Below are positions 7,143 to 12,500 of a stretch of 12,500 bases of DNA, piece by piece. Position numbers and translations under genes: made by a program. Source of the DNA: Chrysomallon squamiferum (lineage: Eukaryota > Mollusca > Gastropoda > Neomphalida > Peltospiridae); NCBI GenBank assembly GCA_012295275.1, contig CM022673.1, positions 11,165,788 to 11,178,287 on the forward strand. Direction: 5' to 3'. Position 1 is the stretch's first letter; every line of letters begins with the position of its first letter. The notes under the pieces are model-generated. The model did no database searches. It was not told where the DNA came from and saw only the letters and a program-made list of their open reading frames with translations.

Positions 7143-7343
7143 TTACAGCGTCGCTGTTACGTCTAAACTGGTCAGTCTGCAGAATTCGAGCACACCTCTA
7201 AATAATTCCAGATGATGAGATACTCCGTAGTGTGTAGTTCCTAATTGTAGGCTGGCTGTGACATAGTGAAATGTCGTGTTCGCGTTGCACAAGTGCCGAT
7301 CATTAACTATTAATAAATATATCAGTTTCACTGACGTTGACAA
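7143..7343 (-). other. Weak minus-strand open frame in CpG-bearing unique block
   Basis: The block 7090-7440 is free of simple repeats and carries several CpG. A minus frame has no ATG at its upstream end, only a TTG, and ends at 7143. It reads for example HYGVSHHLELFRGVLEFCRL and then TSLDVTATL. An acceptor-like CACAG precedes the ASLQLGTTHYG part. About 53 bases beyond the stop comes the A28 run, and AATACA, a rare polyadenylation variant, lies 10-15 bases before it. This could be a 3'-terminal exon or retrocopy end, but no protein family is recognised and no target-site duplication is seen. Confidence 0.12.
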
Positions 7344-7538
7344 ATGGTTAAACGTAGACTACCTTCCCTGCAGATCGCTTGTAACACGATTTGGCGACAT
7401 TGTTCTAGAACAGTTACGATTTATTAAAACGAAAAAAAATGACATTAAAAAAAAGAAGCACAGAAACTATCTCTCTCTGTCTGACCCCATTTCCTTCCTC
7501 GTATCCTCTTTTTTCTGTCCCAGTCTTTTCTCTCGCCA

Positions 7539-7644
<106 letters not shown>

Positions 7645-7733
7645 GAAGGAGAGATGTTGCATTGACAATTTCGTGGATAGATGGTGGACTGAGTTTCTTT
7701 ACTAATGATAAAGTATGGTCATGCCAACTCCTT

Positions 7734-7830
7734 GGTGTGTGTGTGTGTGTATTGTCCGCCCCCCCCTCTCCTCTCCCTCCCTCTCTGTCTGTCTGGCTGT
7801 CTGTCTCTCTCTTTCTCTGTCTGTCTTTTC
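7734..7830. repeat. (TG)n, C run and (TCTG)n cluster
   Basis: TG units at 7734-7750, a C8 run near 7762, pyrimidine-rich sequence, then TCTG units at about 7786-7826. Confidence 0.85.
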
Positions 7831-7883
7831 CAAACAGTATTTTTTTTTCTTTTTCTAGGCAGTTTTAAAAGTACAAGTAAAAA

Positions 7884-8151
7884 TTATTTCAGTTTGATAT
7901 CTTTTTTCTCCTCTAGTGAAAACAAATGTTGCTTTCTTGACACAAATGCAGCATGTATCGATAGATAATGGAGTTTTAAAAATTGATTTCTTGATCTAGA
8001 ATATCTCTTGCATAGTTCGAAGAAGACAGTGACAAATTGAACTGGCTCGACTATATAAATTTGATTTAGAAAAGAGGCCTTATTTAGGTCACGATCAATG
8101 CAACAATTGTTACCAGTCTCTAACGAGACGTGATGTGTAGTAAATTGATTT
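7884..8151 (-). CDS. Weak candidate terminal exon, function unknown
   Basis: On the minus strand an acceptor-like ACATGTCTGTAG (CTA at 8152-8154 on plus) precedes a frame that is open for 88 codons down to TAA at 7884. This is unusual in DNA this AT-rich. It reads NQFTTHHVSLETGNNCCIDR, then a hydrophobic part (IYIVEPVQFVTVFFELCKRY), then a basic end (LEEKKDIKLK). There is no recognised domain, and the hydrophobic part is too mixed for a clear membrane helix. On the plus strand a good acceptor (TTTTTTCTCCTCTAG, ending at 7916) is followed by only 16 open codons. Either strand could be meaningless, and chance is the leading alternative. Confidence 0.13.
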
Positions 8152-8189
8152 CTACAGACATGTACGAGTAAAAAAAACAACAAAAAACT

Positions 8190-8425
8190 TTCTTAATTAA
8201 TTTATTTTTATTTTCTTTACTCTCCTTCTTATTTCTTTTTTTTTCAGTATTATTTTTTATTTGTTATTTCTTTTTTTTTTAGTTTTTTTGTGTGCAAATG
8301 TAGAAATAAATTAAAATTTAAAAAAGCAAGATTAATTTAAAAAAATGAAAAAAAAAAAAAAAGGGGAAAAAATTACAAAAATCAAATAAAGCATTTCACT
8401 GTATTTTTACTTCTTCTTTTTTTGT
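8190..8425. repeat. T-rich then A-rich low-complexity region
   Basis: Irregular TTTATTTTTC words to about 8290, then A-rich sequence with an A15 run (8348-8362). No gene or ordered repeat. Confidence 0.7.
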
Positions 8426-8456
8426 TTACTAGTTTATTTGTTTGTTCGTTCTTGAA

Positions 8457-8490
8457 CGCACGCACGCACGCACACGCACACACACACACA
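8457..8490. repeat. (CGCA)n-(CA)n microsatellite
   Basis: CGCA units give way to pure CA units. Confidence 0.95.
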
Positions 8491-8527
8491 TCAGGCTTTG
8501 ACCATGACCATGGTCTTTTTTTTTCAG

Positions 8528-8751
8528 CTGGTCCCATGGTGCTAAACTCAACACCGGACGTTTTAAACAAGTCAACAGTACTAATCCCACAAAACAGAAG
8601 CAAAAAATGGCGTCGTTTTAAACAGTACTCTTACCTCACGTTTATATCATATTGTGTGGAAAACTACAAAGAAAATGACAAACATATTGGGTTGTTGTTT
8701 TTTTCAACAATCTTACTGAGCAATCGCCACTTATGGCTTAGAAACAATTAA
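8528..8751 (+). other. Open segment after a strong acceptor
   Basis: TGGTCTTTTTTTTTCAG (ending at 8527) is a near-ideal splice acceptor. After two bases, one frame is open for 73 codons to TAA at 8749-8751. It reads GPMVLNSTPDVLNKSTVLIP, QNRSKKWRRFKQYSYLTF and onwards to LWLRNN. No domain is recognised. The middle of the segment holds an imperfect internal duplication (see findings). The same frame upstream reads only (CA)n and T-rich DNA. A terminal exon or a chance frame are both possible, the latter more likely. Confidence 0.14.
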
Positions 8752-8763
8752 CAGGAATGACAG

Positions 8764-8775
8764 GAGTGCGCACTC
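8764..8775. promoter_or_regulatory. Perfect 12-bp palindrome GAGTGCGCACTC
   Basis: An exact inverted repeat with no spacer, in a CpG-bearing unique stretch. Its form suits a dimeric DNA-binding protein, but no factor is assigned. Confidence 0.2.
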
Positions 8776-8932
8776 ACGAAAGGTGGAAATTCTAACACGG
8801 ATGAACGAAGCTGATTGCAGAATGTGCATTTAAAAAGACAGGCAGACAAAGGGTGATAGCCCGGCGGACTTCCGGATTTAGAATTCTTGGGAGATATCTG
8901 AAACGAAAGGACCCGGGCTTCCGCTAAACGTA

Positions 8933-9155
8933 TTATACGGTGTCAAGGTCACGCTGACCTCTATAATTCGTGTTCAACACCCGAGCGATACAATGATTTT
9001 TCCGTTTATGACACGGAGACGTCGTCAAAGTGTTGGTTCCGTCTGAAGAAACTCGATGAAGATGGGAAATTGTCATTTGATAATGATGCGCATTGTAAAT
9101 CGCTTCTTGTTGATAGCCCATTAGTTCCTTGATATCACGTGATATTCGTAGACGT
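8933..9155 (-). CDS. Candidate 3'-terminal coding exon, function unknown
   Basis: On the minus strand TTTTAAAATGTTCTTACAG (CTG at 9156-9158 on plus) is a good acceptor. After one base the frame is open for 73 codons and stops at TAA (8933-8935 on plus). It reads RLRISRDIKELMGYQQEAIY, NAHHYQMTISHLHRVSSDGT, NTLTTSPCHKRKNHCIARVL and NTNYRGQRDLDTV. The composition is soluble, basic and varied, with no simple-sequence bias. The block is GC-richer and has more CpG than its surroundings, as coding DNA often does. No domain or membrane segment is recognised, and no matching upstream exon was found further right. The frame extends past the acceptor into the CT microsatellite at 9204-9279, so its true start must be at the splice site. 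Chance or a pseudogene remain possible. Confidence 0.25.
8946..8960. promoter_or_regulatory. Perfect AGGTCA inverted repeat, 3-bp spacer (ERE form)
   Basis: AGGTCA-CGC-TGACCT is the full consensus oestrogen response element, with all twelve half-site bases intact. Steroid receptors of the ER class bind this layout. It lies inside the candidate exon at 8933-9155, where the minus strand reads GQRDL, so either reading could be the accidental one. No promoter is identified nearby. Confidence 0.3.
9132..9145. promoter_or_regulatory. 14-bp palindrome with TCACGTGA core
   Basis: ATATCACGTGATAT is an exact palindrome centred on the E-box CACGTG. TCACGTGA is the core preferred by bHLH-leucine-zipper factors of the MiT/TFE and USF type. 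A 14-bp palindrome somewhere in 12.5 kb is expected by chance. Confidence 0.2.
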
Positions 9156-9203
9156 CTGTAAGAACATTTTAAAATGATTTTAAAAAAAGATGATTCTGGA
9201 TAC

Positions 9204-9279
9204 TCACACACTCTCTCTCTCTCTGTCTGTCTGTCTCTATCTCTCACTCTTCTCTCTCTCTGTCTCTCTCTCTCTCTTA
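9204..9279. repeat. Imperfect (CT)n/(TCTG)n microsatellite
   Basis: CT units interrupted by TCTG, TATC and CACT, ending in a short TA run. Confidence 0.9.
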
Positions 9280-9280
9280 T

Positions 9281-9506
9281 ATATAATACTGAAGTTATAT
9301 AAATAGCTAAAATAGTGAAAATTTAATAAAAGAGTTTGGTACGATAATCAAAGACAGGTATCATTAATTTGTGGTGATTTAAAGGTCGATCTTAAATTTT
9401 AAAAATGGGAGGAACTATACTAGTAAGGAAAATATGATCCCTTATTTTTTATTTATAAAAATAAATATTTCTGGAACATTATTAATATTATCAGCGTTAT
9501 AAGTTG
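9281..9506. other. AT-rich unique DNA
   Basis: No frame, repeat or tRNA-like motif could be supported in this stretch. Confidence 0.5.
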
Positions 9507-9570
9507 TTTTTTTTTTTTTGTTATTATTTATTTATTTATTTATTTACTTATTTATTTATTTATTTATTAA
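9507..9570. repeat. T13 run and (TTTA)n microsatellite
   Basis: A T run at 9507-9519 is followed, after GTTA, by about eleven TTTA units with one C change. Confidence 0.92.
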
Positions 9571-9830
9571 TAAATGTTCTATCTATATAAATGAATGAAT
9601 GCTTAATGACACCCAAGCACGAACCAAAAAATATCGGTTATTCCTTAACAAAACAATAAATCAATAAATAAACAAGAACCAACACACAAAACAAAAATAA
9701 CACTATAATTAATTCATAAAACATGTTAGCTGAAGTGATAAGTTACTTTAAAATGCTAGTTTAGAATAAATAAATAAATTAAAAAAAAAAAAACAACAGC
9801 ACGAAAACACATAAACAAACCGCCGGTCGT
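9571..9830. other. A-rich unique DNA with short AAAT and A runs
   Basis: AATAAATC and AAATAAATAAAT words and an A13 run near 9781-9793. No gene is supported. Confidence 0.5.
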
Positions 9831-9872
9831 TGCCATTGTGCTTATCAACAAGGTGTGTACCATCAACACAAC

Positions 9873-9914
9873 CAACTACGACGATGGCATTTAGCCAGAA
9901 TGACGTCGTCGTTG
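9873..9914. promoter_or_regulatory. Nested hairpin with CRE-like core
   Basis: CAACTACGACG (9873-9883) pairs with CGTCGTCGTTG (9904-9914) with one mismatch. Inside it TGGC (9885-9888) pairs with GCCA (9894-9897) over an ATTTA loop. TGACGTCG (9901-9908) differs by one base from the CREB/ATF octamer. The surrounding 9820-9990 block bears many CpG and no simple repeat. Function unknown. Confidence 0.3.
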
Positions 9915-10067
9915 TTTCAGACCGTTCTCGCTTTGTCCTTTAAATTAAAAAAACTGAAGATTACAATGGGAGGCGCCACGGAACCCTAAGCTTGTCAGAA
10001 ATTCACAAAGAAAGAAAATAAAATAGGCACACATCGTCAGTTAATTGGCTCATATTTCGGAGAGAAG

Positions 10068-10098
<31 letters not shown>
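10068..10098. repeat. Poly(A), 31 bases
   Basis: A pure A run after a purine-rich lead. No retroposed body was recognised. Confidence 0.95.
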
Positions 10099-10100
<2 letters not shown>

Positions 10101-10405
10101 TGAAGAAAGAAAAGTTTTCTGTTGTTTTATAATGAAGAAGAATGGCTTCCCAACACAGTTATATTTCACAACTGTTGAGGTAACAGTTTTGTAACGAGGA
10201 CGACTGATATATGAAACACTCGTAATAAGCGATGCAGATGCAAAAAGTTAAAAAAAAAAAAAAAAAAAAACAGGTGACGGCTCTTAGTCACTGATACAGA
10301 GATTTTTTTTATATAATGCTGACCTGGAAAGGATCCAGAATTTCTGAAAAATGTGTGGCATTCGTAAGGCGGATTTGACATTGTAAACATAATTATCATT
10401 ATAAT
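10099..10405. other. Mixed unique DNA with an A21 run
   Basis: Contains poly(A) at 10250-10270. The minus-strand frame over this region (10166-10516) is largely Phe runs from A/T homopolymers and is not supported as a gene. Confidence 0.5.
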
Positions 10406-10415
10406 GGGGGGGGGG
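10406..10415. repeat. G10 run
   Basis: The only long G homopolymer in the window. Confidence 0.95.
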
Positions 10416-10521
10416 AATAGAAAAGAAAAGAAATATAAAAAAAAACTGTGAAAAGAAAGAAAATGCCAACCCTTCATTATTGTGAGATATTGCAATGAGA
10501 TGTTATAAATACACATTCGTA

Positions 10522-10523
<2 letters not shown>

Positions 10524-10616
<93 letters not shown>
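10524..10616. repeat. (AG)n microsatellite, 93 bases
   Basis: Pure AG units. It is the same dinucleotide as the CT tracts at 2102, 5703 and 7542, in the opposite orientation. Confidence 0.97.
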
Positions 10617-10619
<3 letters not shown>

Positions 10620-10643
10620 ATTATGATTTGAAAGCGGAAAAAA

Positions 10644-10760
10644 CACTACTACTACTACTATTCCTACTTCTACAATCATTATTACACTACAACTACTGCT
10701 ACCACCAAGACCACTGCTCCTACCACAACTACCATTACTAGTATCTCCATCACTACCATA
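10644..10760. repeat. Degenerate (ACT)/(ACC) trinucleotide block
   Basis: Five ACT units followed by CTAC, ACTACC, CCACCA and CATCACTACC words. On the minus strand it reads as Gly/Ser or Val runs, which are repeat artefacts. The last bases of the window (from about 12470) begin a similar block. Confidence 0.8.
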
Positions 10761-10937
10761 AAATCTGATAATAAGAGTCTTGGTTTGTAAATACACAAAC
10801 AAACTAACATTACAAAAAGTTTATGTCGAGAAAAATAGCCCAATGGGACACTAGCGGGTATCAATCCTCTCACAACCTTGTATTATCAGACAAACACTTT
10901 ATGTCTGACATACGTGTATTTTATTTTTTTACTTTTT
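10761..10937. other. Unique DNA, no feature seen
   Basis: No frame, repeat or motif supported. Confidence 0.5.
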
Positions 10938-10938
10938 T

Positions 10939-10998
<60 letters not shown>

Positions 10999-11000
10999 TT
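10938..11000. repeat. (ATTT)n microsatellite
   Basis: About fifteen pure ATTT units ending in a TA-rich edge. Confidence 0.95.
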
Positions 11001-11193
11001 ATATATTTTTTTCTTTCGTGATTACGCCTAAATTCATTAGTGGTAAATAATTACGATTTCGAGAGCTCTTGAAGTTAGAAATAGCTTGCCTGAGTTCATT
11101 ATTAAATAGATATTAATTATCTATGTACTGAAATAGATTACAGTTCATCTTTAGCAAAGTACTTGTTGTTATTACATATTCAGTTATATATCT

Positions 11194-11284
11194 ATGTACG
11201 TGTGTGCGTGTGTGTGTCTGTGTGTGTGTATCTATATCTATCTACATCTATACCTGTATATCTATATATCTATGTCTATATATC

Positions 11285-11290
<6 letters not shown>
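11194..11290. repeat. (GT)n and (ATCT)n lead-in
   Basis: GTGTGTGCGTGTG-type units, then imperfect TATC units, grade into the next compound repeat. Confidence 0.85.
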
Positions 11291-11320
<30 letters not shown>

Positions 11321-11352
11321 TGTATGTATGTATGTATGTATGTATGTATGCC

Positions 11353-11387
<35 letters not shown>

Positions 11388-11398
11388 ATGTATATATA

Positions 11399-11434
<36 letters not shown>

Positions 11435-11475
11435 TGTATGTATGTATGCCTGTCTGTCTGTCTGTCTGTCTGTAT
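11291..11475. repeat. Duplicated compound (TATG)n-(TCTG)n microsatellite
   Basis: The order is: TATG units (11291-11350), CCTG then TCTG units (11351-11387), a (TA)n bridge (about 11390-11406), TATG units (to 11448), CCTG then TCTG units (11449-11473), and TATG again. Both TATG-to-TCTG junctions read TATGCCTGTCTG. All three plus frames are open, giving Met/Tyr/Val/Cys and Leu/Ser/Val/Cys strings that are artefacts. Confidence 0.97.
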
Positions 11476-11699
11476 GTATATGTATGTTATTGTTTTTGAC
11501 TTATAACTTCCAGTCCATCTCTGGGTGGAAGATCATTCGCTTCTGACCAGACTAGATCAGTAACATCGTAACATTTGTGTTGTTAATAAAACTATAACTT
11601 TTCGTCCTGCCATTCTGCTGTTCTCTCTAACGTGACTTCTGCTGTCTTCTGAATCCAACAGATTCATAAATAATTCATCGTGATTTCAGAGTACACTTA
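11476..11699. other. Unique DNA, no supported gene
   Basis: Ordinary mixed sequence. An AATAAA occurs near 11585 with no transcript evidence to go with it. Confidence 0.5.
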
Positions 11700-11712
11700 C
11701 TTTATTTTTTTT

Positions 11713-11740
11713 ATTTTTTTTTTAATAATAAAAAAAAAAT
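11713..11740. repeat. T10/A10 inverted repeat
   Basis: T10 (11714-11723), AATAAT, A10 (11730-11739), with A and T closing the stem. It can fold into an 11-bp hairpin. This may be no more than two homopolymer runs. Confidence 0.6.
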
Positions 11741-11764
11741 TATTTATTTTTTTATATATTTTTT

Positions 11765-11989
11765 TTAAGCATTAAGATGATGTGAAAAGTTATTATTTTC
11801 ATCGAGCAGCTTGGTGATATGAAAAAAATACAGAAATTTAAAAAAAAAAAAAGAAAAGAAAAAGAAACTATCGCACAAAAGCTCCTGGTTTGAGCTGGTA
11901 ATTTCAGTAATGACTTTTATACGCTGCATCTTTAGGACTTGTCTGTCAACGTTAAACTCTGCACTAAACTTTAGGAAATTAGCAATTAT
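11765..11989 (-). other. Open minus-strand segment, weak exon candidate
   Basis: On the minus strand, after CAACTTTGCAG (CTG at 11990-11992 on plus), a frame reads IIANFLKFSAEFNVDRQVLK and MQRIKVITEITSSNQELLCD. These 41 residues are varied and protein-like. It then enters a Phe-rich run made by the A/T homopolymers at 11839-11870 and stops at 11765. The acceptor lacks a good pyrimidine tract, and no donor or domain is recognised. It could be an old coding fragment or chance. Confidence 0.15.
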
Positions 11990-12171
11990 CTGCAAAGTTG
12001 TGGGTTTATTATTATTTATTTTTTTTGGCTGCATGATTGTTGTGAATTAATGTAGCGTAGACGAAACACAGTGCGTTAGCAAGCAGACAGGCATGTTTCT
12101 AAAAGAACCGATTTACAGATCATACGTACGTTATGAATAAAATCGAGCAAAACCATCTCCAAACAAATGAA

Positions 12172-12251
12172 AAAAAAAAATTAAAAAAATACTGACAAAG
12201 AAAAGAAAAAAAAAAAAAAATACTGACAAAAAAAAAAAAGAAAAAAAAAAA
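12172..12251. repeat. A-rich region with 31-bp internal duplication
   Basis: AAAAAATACTGACAAA appears twice (cores at 12190-12199 and 12221-12230), separated and followed by A-rich purine sequence. Confidence 0.8.
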
Positions 12252-12500
12252 GATGGTCATTACCAAATCAAACATTTCTGTTTGCGTCATCCAAACTTGT
12301 CACAGGTTTTACTAAAACCAGTTTCATTATGCGCTTGAAATACTTTGGAAATCCGATATTCAAAGTCAAATTAGATGTAATTTAGCTAAGCAGGGTTATG
12401 TAACTTTCATTTTGTATCCCTAAATTGACATATAAAACTAAACAGTGCACTTCTAAAACTGCCGCCAATGCTACAATTACTACCACTACTGGTTTACTGC
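12252..12500. other. Unique DNA, no feature seen
   Basis: Mixed AT-rich sequence with no coding frame or repeat, apart from the start of an ACT/ACC-type block at the very end. Confidence 0.5.

Noticed and set aside
10503-10873. Minus-strand frames rich in Ser-Leu and Gly or Val
   Set aside because: They translate the (AG)n tract and the degenerate ACT/ACC block.
11163-11546. Three overlapping Tyr/Val/Cys/Met-rich frames
   Set aside because: A pure tetranucleotide repeat without stops is open in all three frames. The frames carry no coding information.

Overview
This window looks like non-coding DNA from a large, AT-rich, repeat-laden animal genome. By eye it is roughly one third G+C. Pure dinucleotide, trinucleotide and tetranucleotide tracts of 40-100 bp recur every few hundred bases: (CT)n/(GA)n, (TA)n, (CA)n, (ATT)n, (ATTT)n, (ATAC)n/(TATG)n and (TCTG)n. 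They are mixed with homopolymer runs, a 27-bp minisatellite and decayed tRNA-like (SINE-type) heads. This texture fits a cephalopod, most likely an octopus, but that is an inference from style: no diagnostic gene or full-length named repeat is present. There are no operons, ribosome binding sites, rRNA genes, intact tRNA genes, CRISPR arrays or recognisable transposase or reverse transcriptase genes.

Layout. 1-325 is a CpG-bearing unique block with a frame open to the left edge. 330-1550 is AT-rich DNA with small microsatellites, a degenerate GAT-type block and a possible tRNA-like element. 1800-2300 is a microsatellite cluster in which a 20-bp duplication brackets an 84-bp (CT)n tract. 2400-2535 is a GC-richer islet. 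2660-2790 holds two tRNA-like heads in tandem. 3194-3321 is the best plus-strand exon candidate. 3590-4130 carries a scattered motif related to TTCTTGATATACCC. 4130-4335 is a CpG-bearing unique block, followed by a long purine-rich stretch ending in A37. 4976-5318 is the 27-bp minisatellite. 5460-5880 is another microsatellite cluster, and 5880-6690 is featureless AT-rich DNA. 6690-7090 has (AAT)n, (TTTA)n and T28.

7090-9180 alternates unique DNA with microsatellites. It contains three weak exon-like open frames, the best being minus strand 8933-9155. That one has a good splice acceptor, and an exact inverted AGGTCA repeat with 3-bp spacing (the oestrogen-response-element form) lies inside it. 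9830-9990 is a CpG-bearing block with a nested hairpin. 10060-11480 is a microsatellite belt ending in a duplicated (TATG)n/(TCTG)n compound repeat. 11480-12500 is AT-rich, with one weak minus-strand open segment.

No complete gene can be supported. The exon-like segments are on different strands and show no relation to one another, so no pathway or joint function is claimed. They are listed with low confidence because transcript or homology data could settle them. I found no convincing sign of an undescribed biological system. The most useful leads are the 8933-9155 segment, the 3194-3321 exon candidate, the 27-bp minisatellite and the tandem tRNA-like heads.
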